A model generated the notes under the pieces. It was given only the letters and a program-made list of their open reading frames with translations, searched no databases and was not told the origin of the DNA. This document shows positions 42,825 through 51,430 of a DNA stretch of 63,477 bases, one piece after another. How positions within the stretch are numbered: position 1 is the stretch's first letter; each line of letters opens with the position of its first letter. The DNA lies in contig JAEUTQ010000075.1 of NCBI GenBank assembly GCA_016787445.1, positions 1 through 63,477 on the forward strand, written 5' to 3'. A program made the position numbers and the translations under genes. This DNA comes from Bacteroidia bacterium (GTDB lineage Bacteria; Bacteroidota; Bacteroidia; B-17B0; Aurantibacillaceae).

Positions 42825-43868
42825 TCATTTCAATATGTTTTTCTCAATAAGAGCTTTATTAATTTCCTTTATCAATGCCGGACCTTCGTAAATAAATCCG
42901 GTGTAAAGCTGAATCAAATCGGCTCCGGCCTGAATTTTCTCGATGGCATCTTCCGCTGAGTGAATTCCTCCCACTCCAATCACAGGAAATGCATTATTTG
43001 ATTTTTGTTTCAGGTAACGGATCACCTCCGTGCTTCGCTTTGTTAGAGGCTTTCCGCTAAGTCCGCCCGCGCCAATCTTTTCAATTTCTTCCTTACTAAC
43101 GGTTAGTCCGGCGCGGCTAATCGTTGTATTCGTCGCAATAACACCGGCAATTTGGGTGGTTTTTACAATTTCAATAATATCATCAAGCTGACTATCGGTT
43201 AAATCAGGAGCAATTTTTAATAATATTGGTTTGGGATTGCTTTTCTTGCGATTGAGGTCTTGCAGTGTATTTAATAATTTGGTTAGCGGTTCCTTCTCTT
43301 GCAAATCGCGCAGATTAGGCGTATTCGGAGAACTTACATTCACCACAAAATAATCCACCACATTAAACAACGCATTAAAATTAATGACGTAATCATTCAC
43401 CGCTTCTTCATTTGGTGTGATTTTATTTTTGCCAATATTACCGCCTATTAATACACTTTTATCCCAACGTTTTTTTAAACGCAAAGCTGCCGGCTCCACT
43501 CCTTCATTATTAAAACCCATACGGTTAATGATAGCCTCATCCTGAATAATTCGGAACAAACGGGGTTTATCATTACCCGGTTGGGGCTTAGGGGTTAAGG
43601 TCCCGATCTCAATAAAACCGAAGCCAAGATTTCCCAGTTCATTAAAAAGTTTAGCGTCCTTATCCAAACCCGCTGCTAAGCCAACAGGATTATTAAAGCG
43701 TAGTCCGAATACCTCCCTTACCAAGGCAGGATGCGAATAAGAATACATCTTATTCATAATGAACGACATACCAGGAATAAAGGAAGCTCTTTTAATTAGA
43801 GAAAAAGTAAAATAATGTGCTTTTTCGGGGTCTAAAGTAAAGAGATAGCGTTTTAAAAGTTTGTACAT
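42825..43868 (-). CDS. pyrD: Dihydroorotate dehydrogenase (quinone), class 2
   Basis: 347 aa. Oxidises dihydroorotate to orotate in pyrimidine synthesis and passes electrons to quinone at the membrane. The N-terminal extension of about 40 residues (helical, [17 protein letters not shown]) is the membrane-binding part of class 2. FMN-binding [13 protein letters not shown], catalytic Ser in [11 protein letters not shown] (about 179-189) and C-terminal GVGGI and [10 protein letters not shown] are present. Monocistronic, with 72 bases before HMG-CoA lyase. Confidence 0.95.
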   Translation of the reverse strand: MYKLLKRYLFTLDPEKAHYFTFSLIKRASFIPGMSFIMNKMYSYSHPALVREVFGLRFNNPVGLAAGLDKDAKLFNELGNLGFGFIEIGTLTPKPQPGNDKPRLFRIIQDEAIINRMGFNNEGVEPAALRLKKRWDKSVLIGGNIGKNKITPNEEAVNDYVINFNALFNVVDYFVVNVSSPNTPNLRDLQEKEPLTKLLNTLQDLNRKKSNPKPILLKIAPDLTDSQLDDIIEIVKTTQIAGVIATNTTISRAGLTVSKEEIEKIGAGGLSGKPLTKRSTEVIRYLKQKSNNAFPVIGVGGIHSAEDAIEKIQAGADLIQLYTGFIYEGPALIKEINKALIEKNILK

Positions 43869-43977
43869 AATGGTAGGGTAAAATTAGGCAATGTGCGGCA
43901 AACTTGGAAGGGCGGCCCTCAAAGTTGAAAAATTTAGCGCTTTTTAAGGTTTTTTGTGTTTAGATTCAAAATACTTA

Positions 43978-43985
43978 TATCTTTG
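43978..43985 (+). promoter_or_regulatory. -7 element of the small lipoprotein gene
   Basis: TATCTTTG fits TAnnTTTG, with TTG at 43954-43956 and a 21-base spacer, about 33 bases before the ATG at 44019. Confidence 0.6.
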
Positions 43986-44018
43986 CGCTCAAATTAAAAC
44001 TAAAACAAAACCACAACA

Positions 44019-44285
44019 ATGAAAAAAGTATTATCAATCGTAGCTGTTGCCGCTTTATCTGCTGCTTTCGTAGCTTGCGGCCCATCTAAAGAAGAAATCG
44101 AAGCAAAAGAAAAAGCTAAAGCTGATTCAATTGCTGCTGTAGAAAAAGCAAAAGCTGATTCAATCGCTGCTGCTGAAGCTGCTGCTGCTGCTGAAGCTGA
44201 AGCTAAAGCTAAAGCTGCTGCTGACTCTGCTCGTGTAGCTGATTCAATTGCTGCTGCTGCTAACGCAAAAGGTGGTAAAAAATAA
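44019..44285 (+). CDS. Small Ala/Lys-rich lipoprotein with DSIAA repeats
   Basis: 88 aa. Lipobox FVAC (about Cys20), then a single low-complexity helix built from repeats of KAKADSIAAxE, with Ala, Lys, Glu and Asp only (residues about 28-80). It is similar in style to small helical envelope lipoproteins that coat or link the membrane. The DNA repeats too (AAAGCTGATTCAAT and GCTGCTGCTGCTG). Short genes of this kind with their own promoter and terminator are usually strongly expressed. Function unknown. Confidence 0.75.
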   Translation: MKKVLSIVAVAALSAAFVACGPSKEEIEAKEKAKADSIAAVEKAKADSIAAAEAAAAAEAEAKAKAAADSARVADSIAAAANAKGGKK

Positions 44286-44303
44286 TTTTAACCACACAAG
44301 CAT

Positions 44304-44336
44304 TAAAAAACCCTGCAGTTTGTGCGGGGTTTTTTA
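44304..44336 (+). terminator. Terminator of the small lipoprotein gene
   Basis: Stem AAAAAACCCTGCA/TGCGGGGTTTTTT around GTTTG. It lies just before the ATG at 44346 of the DUF2752 gene, and its tail TTTTTTATTTTAC is shared with other terminators in the window. Confidence 0.85.
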
Positions 44337-44345
44337 TTTTACATC

Positions 44346-44630
44346 ATGCTACAATGGCTGGAAAATAATTTAACTTCTTGCTTTTTCAAAAGCCACTTCG
44401 GTATTGATTGTCCGGGTTGCGGCATGCAACGTGCTTTTATTGCCCTCTTAAAAGGAAATCTATCCGAATCTATACACTACCACCCCGCTCTTATCCCTTT
44501 TATGCTCACAGTAGCCGTTGTTTTAATTCAGATTAAAATAAAACATCCTAAAGGCGGATTATTGGCACTTTGGCTCTTTATTATCACTTCGGCAATTACA
44601 GTGATTAACTATACCCTTAAATTAATTTGA
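44346..44630 (+). CDS. DUF2752 membrane protein
   Basis: 94 aa from the ATG at 44346. A GTG at 44322 in the same frame lies inside the terminator and is rejected. The hallmark CPGCGMQRAF (about 23-32) with conserved cysteines precedes two hydrophobic segments (about 48-66 and 72-90). Members are small membrane proteins of unknown function. It has only the upstream terminator's tail as leader, so read-through or a weak promoter must express it. Confidence 0.82.
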   Translation: MLQWLENNLTSCFFKSHFGIDCPGCGMQRAFIALLKGNLSESIHYHPALIPFMLTVAVVLIQIKIKHPKGGLLALWLFIITSAITVINYTLKLI

Positions 44631-45866
44631 TCAAAAGGCCTTTTTAATATTTTCAATATCCTTCGAGAAATTGAAAACTTCCTTCAATTTCAATTTTGTA
44701 TTGATGGCAAAGCCTATGAACAGGGCCAGCGAAGAAATTCCGTAGCTGCAATTGGCAACAAAAGCCGCGCCTTTTACTCCGTATAATCTGATTAAAAATG
44801 GTGCTAATGCCAAAGTAATGGCAAAGCCACAGAAATTACAAAACGCAATAAATTTTAGTTTACCCAATCCGCTAAAATAATGACTGATGATAGTTGAGAA
44901 ACTAATAAATAAGATACCCGGAGCTATCCAGAGCATGACGCCTTTTATCGGACTAAAATCTTTTCCCAAGAGGTAGGTAAATAACTCATTGGGCAGAAAA
45001 TAAACAATTATAACAGCGAAGGTGCTAAGAAGCAAACTTGCCTTGGCCAGTGTTAACGTAATACTTCGGTTAAAATCAGTATCACCTGTATTGGAAATTT
45101 TTGATAATACGATGGGAGAAATTCCGGTGGCGATAATCCAAACCGATTCAATTAATGATGAAGCTGCCGAATACAAACCAACCAGCGCGGTAGTGCTAAA
45201 AAAATACAAACTAAATCGGTTCGCCAATAAATGAAACCAGCCTGCTAACTGACAGAAAAAACCGTTCTCGAGTATAGACTTTAAGCTAAATTCATTTTTG
45301 TTGTCGGGAAGTTTTACCAACTTAAGTACCGAAATAAAGGAAATTACAAAAGCTATAGAAAACGAAATATACAATGGTAAGACGTAAGCTTTAAAAGTGT
45401 AATCCTTTTTTACCAGGGTGAAGTAAAGTATGCCTAGTAATAAAAGTAAAGGCTGTAAAATACTCAGGAAATTATACGTTTTCACCTTCTCACGAGCCAA
45501 AAGGTTAACCATATTAAATGTGTTTAATATAATTAGCAAGGAAAGAATATACATGTCTAATTCAAATCCCTTTACTTCCTTTCCCATCAAAAAGAAACCT
45601 AAATTGGATAAACTGGTGGTGATGAAAGTCCAGATTATGCCATTGATAAATATCCGCTTGAGGTTGAACTTCGGGACAAAATAAACAAGTGAGTATCCGG
45701 TATAGATTTCGTTAATGATCTGAATATTGGCAATATTTAATAGAAAAATACTAATCTCTCCACGGGTATTAACGCCCAGATACTTAGCCGAAAGGATAAG
45801 GATTGCAAAATTTATGACAGCTACAAATCCCTTAGAAAAAAGAGTTTGCAGGATGTTTTTAATCAT
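44631..45866 (-). CDS. Polysaccharide flippase (Wzx/MurJ-like, MATE fold)
   Basis: 411 aa with about 12 membrane segments. Polysaccharide biosynthesis protein family: N-terminal KGFVAVINFAILILSAKYLGVNTRGEIS, and a second half with LPNELFTYLLGKDF and GVKGAAFVANCSYGISSLALF. Probably flips lipid-linked oligosaccharide. No sugar-transferase cluster is adjacent. It converges exactly with the DUF2752 gene (stop codons at 44630 and 44631). Confidence 0.85.
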   Translation of the reverse strand: MIKNILQTLFSKGFVAVINFAILILSAKYLGVNTRGEISIFLLNIANIQIINEIYTGYSLVYFVPKFNLKRIFINGIIWTFITTSLSNLGFFLMGKEVKGFELDMYILSLLIILNTFNMVNLLAREKVKTYNFLSILQPLLLLLGILYFTLVKKDYTFKAYVLPLYISFSIAFVISFISVLKLVKLPDNKNEFSLKSILENGFFCQLAGWFHLLANRFSLYFFSTTALVGLYSAASSLIESVWIIATGISPIVLSKISNTGDTDFNRSITLTLAKASLLLSTFAVIIVYFLPNELFTYLLGKDFSPIKGVMLWIAPGILFISFSTIISHYFSGLGKLKFIAFCNFCGFAITLALAPFLIRLYGVKGAAFVANCSYGISSLALFIGFAINTKLKLKEVFNFSKDIENIKKAF

Positions 45867-45944
45867 AGTGAAGTTATTGTATCAAACGAAAATACATCAA
45901 AAACGGATTTTTAAATAATATATTTCAGTAAATAAAAAATTTAT

Positions 45945-45952
45945 TACATTTG
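45945..45952 (+). promoter_or_regulatory. -7 element upstream of tRNA-His
   Basis: TACATTTG fits TAnnTTTG, about 66 bases before the tRNA, giving a short 5' leader to be trimmed by RNase P. Confidence 0.55.
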
Positions 45953-46018
45953 CTCTCCCAAAACAGAAGATGTTGTGCATAAATAGTGCAGTTTTCCAGA
46001 AGGTTTGGGGATTAAACG

Positions 46019-46092
46019 GTAGATGTAGCTCAGTTGGTTAGAGCATCAGATTGTGGTTCTGAGGGTCGTGGGTTCGAATCCCATCATTTACC
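46019..46092 (+). tRNA. tRNA-His(GTG)
   Basis: Acceptor stem GTAGATG/CATTTAC with a G-T wobble, D-arm GCTCAGTTGGTTAGAGC, anticodon loop TTGTGGT with anticodon GTG, T-arm GTGGGTTCGAATCCCAT. A G at 46018 can be the -1 guanine, pairing with C73 at 46092, the usual tRNA-His identity feature. CCA is not encoded. Confidence 0.96.
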
Positions 46093-46102
46093 CAAACAAA
46101 TT

Positions 46103-46129
46103 AAACCGTGCCTCTGGCACGGTTTTTTT
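46103..46129. terminator. Terminator of tRNA-His
   Basis: Stem AAACCGTGCC/GGCACGGTTT with loop TCT and a T-run, about 10 bases after the tRNA. Confidence 0.9.
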
Positions 46130-46157
46130 ATTTTACAACTGAGCGTTGAAAGCTCTG

Positions 46158-46306
46158 CTTTCATAAGCGAAGGTGTAAAATAAAAAAAGACCGCGGAGCG
46201 GGATTTAATTTGTTTGAGGTTCTTCCCAAAAAGGATCAATGAGCCTCGCGAATTAATCCTTTCATAAGCGAAGGTGTAAAATAAAAAAAGACCGCGGAGC
46301 GGGATT
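46158..46306. repeat. 48-bp direct repeat carrying a minus-strand terminator, two copies
   Basis: Copies at 46158-46205 and 46259-46306 are identical over 48 bases, with a 101-base period. Each holds CCGCGGAGCGG after an A-run, which on the minus strand is a CCGC/GCGG hairpin with a T-run, an intrinsic terminator for the DUF2461 gene. They also contain GTAAAATAAAAAAA, the complement of the tRNA-His terminator tail. Confidence 0.85.
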
Positions 46307-46309
46307 CAA

Positions 46310-46972
46310 CTAATTGTCGATGGCTTCACGCAAGAACTGATTGAGAGGCAACATCGCCTTATAACCATTACCTAAATATGTGAACACATCTTTTGCATTC
46401 AGTTTCTTATCCTCCACATTGGTAAATGCGATAAAGCTCTTTAATTTCAAAAGATCTATATGTTTATGTTCTTTATCATATCCCTTTGGAATGGTCTTTA
46501 ATTTGTCTTCTTGATCCAATCCGTTGAAATAAGCAGTATAGGCCTTTGACTTAATGATTTTTTCGAGTTTATCCCCATTATAATCTATTTCCTGACGTAT
46601 CGCTTGTAACATATCGGCCGGTGGCATGTAATTTCCTCCGGCAATAAAAACATTACCCGGTTGCAAATGAAAATAATAACCCGCTTGTAAAGATTTTTTT
46701 CCTCCGGGATTTATACTCGCTCCGAAATTAGTTTTATACGGTGTTTTGTCTTTACTGAAACGTACATCCTTATAAATTCTAAACACACAATCCTTTGCCT
46801 TTAAGTCAGGCGATACCGACTTATCAAATTTTGAAATTATGCTAATGAGTTTTTGAACAAACTCCTCAAATTCCAATTTGGCTTCGTTAAAATCTTCCTT
46901 ATGAGCTTCAAACCAATCGCGGTTATTATTACTCTTTAACTTTTTTAAAAACTGTAATGATTTATCAAGCAT
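46310..46972 (-). CDS. DUF2461 protein
   Basis: 220 aa, soluble, TIGR02453/DUF2461 family. N-terminal LKKLKSNNNRDWFEAHK and the core FRIYKDVRFSKDKTPYKTNFGASINPGGK (about 65-93) are characteristic. Function unknown. Follows the AI-2E transporter gene by 5 bases. The 3' end meets the duplicated terminator. Confidence 0.88.
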   Translation of the reverse strand: MLDKSLQFLKKLKSNNNRDWFEAHKEDFNEAKLEFEEFVQKLISIISKFDKSVSPDLKAKDCVFRIYKDVRFSKDKTPYKTNFGASINPGGKKSLQAGYYFHLQPGNVFIAGGNYMPPADMLQAIRQEIDYNGDKLEKIIKSKAYTAYFNGLDQEDKLKTIPKGYDKEHKHIDLLKLKSFIAFTNVEDKKLNAKDVFTYLGNGYKAMLPLNQFLREAIDN

Positions 46973-46977
46973 ACGTC

Positions 46978-48063
46978 CTAATCTATTTTCTCAGTAATCT
47001 TTCTGAAAAATCTGAATTGCGTTAAAAACTCTTTAGCAACAATCCGAATTAAAGTGTAAACCGGAATCGCTACTACCATACCTCCTATTCCGGCTAATGT
47101 TCCGGCCATTAAAATCACTAAGAATATTTCAAGCGGATGCGCTTTAACCGTATTGGAAAAAATATAAGGCTGAAGAAACACCGAATCAACAATGTTAATA
47201 CTTAATAAGGCGATAACAATCTTTGTTATTGTAGATTGAATTAAATCATACTGGCCTGCTTCAATGCAACCACTCACACCTAAAAACAAAGCTAAGACTA
47301 AAGTAATAAACGGACCGATATAAGGAATTACATTAAATAGTCCGGCGATAAAACCAATAATCAGCGCATTTTTGATTCCCAAAATCCACATTAATACACC
47401 TGCTAAATTTCCCACAATCAAAACATCGATGATGAGTCCTGAAAAATATTTACTGAGCATACGTTTCGATGTTCGCAATATATCTTTCATTTCATTTTCG
47501 TATCGTTGTGGCGTTAACAATAAAAAAGTACGACTTACCGTGTTTTGATCTTTTAAGAGGAAAAAAGTAATGAATAAAACACAAAACAACCCTCCCAGAA
47601 TGGCTGATGTGTAATCAAAAATATTATTAATAACCAGCGATATTGTATCGAAATTAAATACCTGATTCAATTGCTCGTTAATCGCAGAATTCAAAGCGCT
47701 TCTGTCGCCTAATTTAGCTGTGAGTGCTTGTAAACTCGGAAACTGTTGAATAATTTGATTTACGACATCATAAAAGTTTAACTCCGACATAAATTCTATT
47801 TGTTGAATTAACGGCGGAACAATTAAAAAGAAAAATAATCCGAAAACAGAAAAAATGGCTATGAGAGTAATTAACGAGGCCAAACCATCGTTCATTGGTT
47901 TTCCTTTAATTTTAATTTTTTCGAGCGTACTTGTTAGCGGGTAACCGATCAAAAACAACACCAAAGAAATAACCAGATAAATGAGCACTTTTAAAAATAA
48001 CCAGGAGGCTAATGCCACAATAGCAACAATAGTTAATGGCAATATGTATTTTTTTATATTCAT
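46978..48063 (-). CDS. AI-2E family transporter
   Basis: 361 aa, PF01594, eight membrane segments. Typical motifs: an N-terminal hydrophobic hairpin, LFCVLFITFFLLKDQN, ALIIGFIAGLFNVIPYIGPFITLVLALF (about 232-259) and a C-terminal HPLEIFLVILMAGTLAGIGGMVVAIPVYTLIRI. The family includes the autoinducer-2 exporter TqsA but most members have other or unknown cargo; no quorum-sensing gene is nearby. A TACATTTG box lies upstream. Confidence 0.9.
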   Translation of the reverse strand: MNIKKYILPLTIVAIVALASWLFLKVLIYLVISLVLFLIGYPLTSTLEKIKIKGKPMNDGLASLITLIAIFSVFGLFFFLIVPPLIQQIEFMSELNFYDVVNQIIQQFPSLQALTAKLGDRSALNSAINEQLNQVFNFDTISLVINNIFDYTSAILGGLFCVLFITFFLLKDQNTVSRTFLLLTPQRYENEMKDILRTSKRMLSKYFSGLIIDVLIVGNLAGVLMWILGIKNALIIGFIAGLFNVIPYIGPFITLVLALFLGVSGCIEAGQYDLIQSTITKIVIALLSINIVDSVFLQPYIFSNTVKAHPLEIFLVILMAGTLAGIGGMVVAIPVYTLIRIVAKEFLTQFRFFRKITEKID

Positions 48064-48073
48064 TTATCTAAAA

Positions 48074-48081
48074 CAAATGTA
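48074..48081 (-). promoter_or_regulatory. -7 element of the AI-2E/DUF2461 operon
   Basis: On the minus strand TACATTTG, ten bases before the ATG at 48063. A divergent gene starts at 48106. Confidence 0.5.
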
Positions 48082-48105
48082 GTAAAAGTTTAACTTTATG
48101 CTGTC

Positions 48106-49386
48106 ATGCCCACACAAAGGTTTAACATAACTTTTCATTTAATTCTACTCAGCGTTTTTTTACTGACCTATCGTTGCAGTACACCGAAGCAAACGTATCA
48201 GAGCAAAGAAAACATTTACCAGAAGAGCAATCAATCCTTAAATGCAAGTTTTCTGGTTTATCATTTAAACGACTCTGTGAGTGAATTGATGTTTAATATC
48301 CCGAACGAGAATCTTGTATATAAACGTCCTGATACGACTTTAGCATTTTACGCCTCCTGTCGTGTAAAGTATATTCTTTATCCTGAGAATGGCAATAAAA
48401 CCGTTGCTGATAGTGGAAACCTTGTATTTTTCGACCGACAAGGCACTGATGTTTTTGCGAAAAACATTAGCGGCAGCTTATTCATGAAAGCAAAGCAAGG
48501 AAATTTAACCTGTGAAATTGCTGTGTATGATTTAAACAAACGAACGAAAACTTCTTATTCATTACGAATAGAGAAGGAGAATGTGTATTCGCGTCAGAAT
48601 TTTTTAGTCAGAAAAAACAATGGCAAGGTGTTGTTCAGTTATTACGTTAATCCCGGAGACACGCTTGTGTTGCAAAGCCTGCGTAATAAAAGTGTGAATC
48701 TGGTTGTTGATTATTTTCAGCGCGATTTTGCTTTACCATTACCTCCGTTTACGGCAGGACAAAGAGAAGTTTTTCAATATAAGCCGGATAGTTTTTACAC
48801 CATTAGCCGTACGCAGAACGATTTTAAATTAGTTGTACCGCCACAAGGCTTTATTCATTTAATCACAGAACCTGAAAGCAAAACCGGCATCAGCATATTT
48901 GCTTCAGATCCTGTTTTTCCGGGAATAAAAAACGCCGATGAAATGATAAAATGCACACGCTACATCATGGCGAAAAAAGAATTTGAAGATTGTGTAAACG
49001 CTGCGAACAAGAAAAATGCGATAGATGAATTTTGGGTTGAATTGGGCGGCAGTCAGGAAAGAGCGAAAACATTGCTAAAACGCTATTACGCCCGCGTTAC
49101 AGAAGCCAATAAACTTTTCACTTCTTACCTACCCGGATGGAAAACCGATCGCGGCATGATTTACATTGTGTTTGGAGCGCCCAACAATATGTATAAATTC
49201 AATGGTGGCGAAACCTGGGTATACGGTGAAGAAACTCAAAGCTATGCCGTGCGATTTCATTTCAAAAAAGTAATTAATCCATTTAGTGACAACGATTACA
49301 TAATGGAGCGCAATGAATATTACAAAGAGGCCTGGTACCGCGCCGTAGATTATTGGCGACAAGGCCACATCTATATTGATAACTAG
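48106..49386 (+). CDS. GWxTD domain protein
   Basis: 426 aa. An N-terminal hydrophobic signal with a cysteine (TYRCST, about 23-28) resembling, but not fully matching, a lipobox. The long beta-rich middle is followed by a C-terminal GWxTD domain with YLPGWKTDRGMIYIVFG (about 342-358) and GGETWVYGEE. The family is secreted or lipoprotein and common in Bacteroidota; function unknown. Confidence 0.83.
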   Translation: MPTQRFNITFHLILLSVFLLTYRCSTPKQTYQSKENIYQKSNQSLNASFLVYHLNDSVSELMFNIPNENLVYKRPDTTLAFYASCRVKYILYPENGNKTVADSGNLVFFDRQGTDVFAKNISGSLFMKAKQGNLTCEIAVYDLNKRTKTSYSLRIEKENVYSRQNFLVRKNNGKVLFSYYVNPGDTLVLQSLRNKSVNLVVDYFQRDFALPLPPFTAGQREVFQYKPDSFYTISRTQNDFKLVVPPQGFIHLITEPESKTGISIFASDPVFPGIKNADEMIKCTRYIMAKKEFEDCVNAANKKNAIDEFWVELGGSQERAKTLLKRYYARVTEANKLFTSYLPGWKTDRGMIYIVFGAPNNMYKFNGGETWVYGEETQSYAVRFHFKKVINPFSDNDYIMERNEYYKEAWYRAVDYWRQGHIYIDN

Positions 49387-49462
49387 ATTTTTAGATTTTT
49401 TATCATTTCCGGGTTTGCTATTAACCGATTAAATTCTAACTTTATCAAACAAAATTAATCTT

Positions 49463-50047
49463 ATGAAGAACTTTTTTCTTTTCGCATTAACATTCGCTAC
49501 TATTGGCCTAATTGCGCAGCCTTCAAAAAATAAAGCGATGAGCATCGCTCCTACTTTTGGTCCCGGTTATTACATCAGCCTTAAAGGCGATACTGTTAAA
49601 GGTGAAGTGCGCAACAACATGGACAATGAATCGGATTACGCGAATTCATTTATGTTCCGTAAGACAGCTGCAAGCAAAGCCATGCCGTTAGATTCTAAAA
49701 AAGCAAAGGGTTATGGTGTGGATGACAGACATTACTCAAGTCTTAAAATGGACGATAAAGATGTTTACATTAAATATTTAGAGCAAGGTCGTTTAAATTT
49801 GTTTGAATACACGTATTTGTCAAAAGAAGGCCCTAAAGCTGTGTATTTAATCGTAGACTCGCGCGCTACCGAAGAAGATAAAACAGGAACACATTTCATG
49901 ATTCAGTTAGACGAAAAACAATTTAAAAAACAATTGAAACCCTATTTCAAAGATCAACCCATGTTATTAGAACAAGTTGATAAATGGTTTTTGAAAATTG
50001 ATGAAATCCGCAAGGCCGTTAAGGAATTTAACGGAATGTATCCTTAA
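49463..50047 (+). CDS. Secreted protein of unknown function
   Basis: 194 aa. Signal peptide (1-18, GLIAQ) followed by a mature region with GPGYYISLKGDTVKGEVR and a lysine-rich C-terminal helix (EKQFKKQLKPYFKDQ). I do not recognise the family, although the GYYISLKGDTVKG opening is seen in several Bacteroidota secreted proteins. It converges with the FMN reductase gene, overlapping by 4 bases. Confidence 0.6.
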   Translation: MKNFFLFALTFATIGLIAQPSKNKAMSIAPTFGPGYYISLKGDTVKGEVRNNMDNESDYANSFMFRKTAASKAMPLDSKKAKGYGVDDRHYSSLKMDDKDVYIKYLEQGRLNLFEYTYLSKEGPKAVYLIVDSRATEEDKTGTHFMIQLDEKQFKKQLKPYFKDQPMLLEQVDKWFLKIDEIRKAVKEFNGMYP

Positions 50048-50571
50048 AACATTTTTAAAAATCCGTCGATTTGACGGTTAATCACTGCTTTAGTCTCCTC
50101 ATTAGTCGGAGTTCCTTCCGCAAATATTTTATCTATTTGAGAAATCGGTAATTTATTGTGATAAACGTGTATTTTAAGATAATTCAGTACACCGGTTAAA
50201 TGATCGATTCCCCGTAAATTCCCTGCTCTTCCTCCGGCAACACCTGTTATGCACGCAAATTTATTATCCCAATGTGAAGGATGAACCGTATCCAAAAACA
50301 ACTTCATTATACCCGGATAACTTCCATTATATTCCGGAATCACAAATACAAATCCTTGTGAAGATGTAATGAACTCATTAATCAGCGATTGAAGCTTAGG
50401 ATTTTCTTTGTTAAAATAATCTGAAATGGTAATTACATTTTCTAATTCCTTAAGCGAAAGCACCTTAACATCAACTCCTTTTAATTGTAACAAGCTACGA
50501 TAGTAATTTCCAACTTTCTCGGTATAAGAATTCCTTCGGTTTGTGCCGCAAATTATGGTGATTTTCTTCAT
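50044..50571 (-). CDS. NADPH-dependent FMN reductase-like protein
   Basis: 175 aa, flavodoxin-like fold. N-terminal phosphate loop IICGTNRRNSYTEKV (about 5-19), FVFVIPEYNGSYPGIMKLFLDTV (about 75-97), CITGVAGGRAGNLRGIDHL. Members reduce FMN, quinones or azo/chromate compounds with NAD(P)H. Cytoplasmic and monocistronic; specific substrate unknown. Confidence 0.85.
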   Translation of the reverse strand: MKKITIICGTNRRNSYTEKVGNYYRSLLQLKGVDVKVLSLKELENVITISDYFNKENPKLQSLINEFITSSQGFVFVIPEYNGSYPGIMKLFLDTVHPSHWDNKFACITGVAGGRAGNLRGIDHLTGVLNYLKIHVYHNKLPISQIDKIFAEGTPTNEETKAVINRQIDGFLKMF

Positions 50572-50683
50572 CAGTTTTTATTAACAGTGAGTCTAAAAAC
50601 TAGGCTGTATTGTTAAAAAATAAGCCCTGCTCCGCTCCCTTATTAGTTTAACTTTACACAAATATCAGATTTTTATTTCATTT

Positions 50684-51364
50684 ATGAACATTACGTACTA
50701 TGGCCACTCGTGTTTTGGTGTTGAAGTTAACAACAAACACTTGCTTTTCGACCCTTTTATCAGTCCTAACGAGCTGGCTAAGAACATTAACGTAAATAAT
50801 GTAAAAGCCGATTATATTCTCATAAGTCACGGGCATGAAGATCATATTGCAGATGCGGTTGCAATTGCCAAACGTACCAACGCAAAAGTGATTTGTAACT
50901 GGGAGATTTATGTGTGGTTAAACAAACAGGGAGTTGAGAACATTCACCCTATGAATATCGGCGGAAAAATTAAACTGGATTTTGGGAATGTAAAATGTGT
51001 AAACGCGGTGCATAGCAGCAGTTTACCTGACGGTTCGAATGGCGGCAATCCTATGGGATTTGTGATTGAGAGTAAAGAAGCAAATTTCTATTATGCGGGT
51101 GATACTGCTCTTACCTACGACATGAAACTGATTGGCGATTACAGAAAAATTAATTTCGCGTTTTTACCGATTGGCGACAATTTTACCATGGGTGTTGATA
51201 ATGCCATCATCGCCTGCGATTTCATTAATTGCAAAGACATCATTGGTATGCATTACGATACTTTCGGGTTTATTAAAATTAATCAGGAAGAGGCTTTACA
51301 AAAATTTAATCACTCAGGAAAAAAATTAACCTTACTTAAAATAGGAGAAACAATACAAAAATAG
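50684..51364 (+). CDS. UPF0173 metal-dependent hydrolase
   Basis: 226 aa, metallo-beta-lactamase fold of the UPF0173 (YtkL-like) family. N-terminal YYGHSCFGVE, metal ligands HGHEDHIAD (about 49-57), later NAVHSSSLPDG and YYAGDTALTYD, and C-terminal MHYDTFG. Substrate unknown. It lies 66 bases before parA, separated by a foldback sequence. Confidence 0.9.
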   Translation: MNITYYGHSCFGVEVNNKHLLFDPFISPNELAKNINVNNVKADYILISHGHEDHIADAVAIAKRTNAKVICNWEIYVWLNKQGVENIHPMNIGGKIKLDFGNVKCVNAVHSSSLPDGSNGGNPMGFVIESKEANFYYAGDTALTYDMKLIGDYRKINFAFLPIGDNFTMGVDNAIIACDFINCKDIIGMHYDTFGFIKINQEEALQKFNHSGKKLTLLKIGETIQK

Positions 51365-51377
51365 TTTTTAGTTTTTG

Positions 51378-51401
51378 GTTTATAGTGCGCAAACTATAAA
51401 C
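51378..51401. repeat. Foldback repeat before parA
   Basis: Perfect 9-bp inverted repeat GTTTATAGT/ACTATAAAC around GCGCAA, inside a 66-base gap that is otherwise built of AACTA- and TTTAG-like words. No T-run or promoter is evident. Confidence 0.6.
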
Positions 51402-51430
51402 TATCAACTCTAAACCATAAACTTTATACT

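Noticed and set aside
46978..48063. A quorum-sensing system from the AI-2E family name
   Set aside because: No luxS or sensor gene is in the window, and the family is functionally broad.
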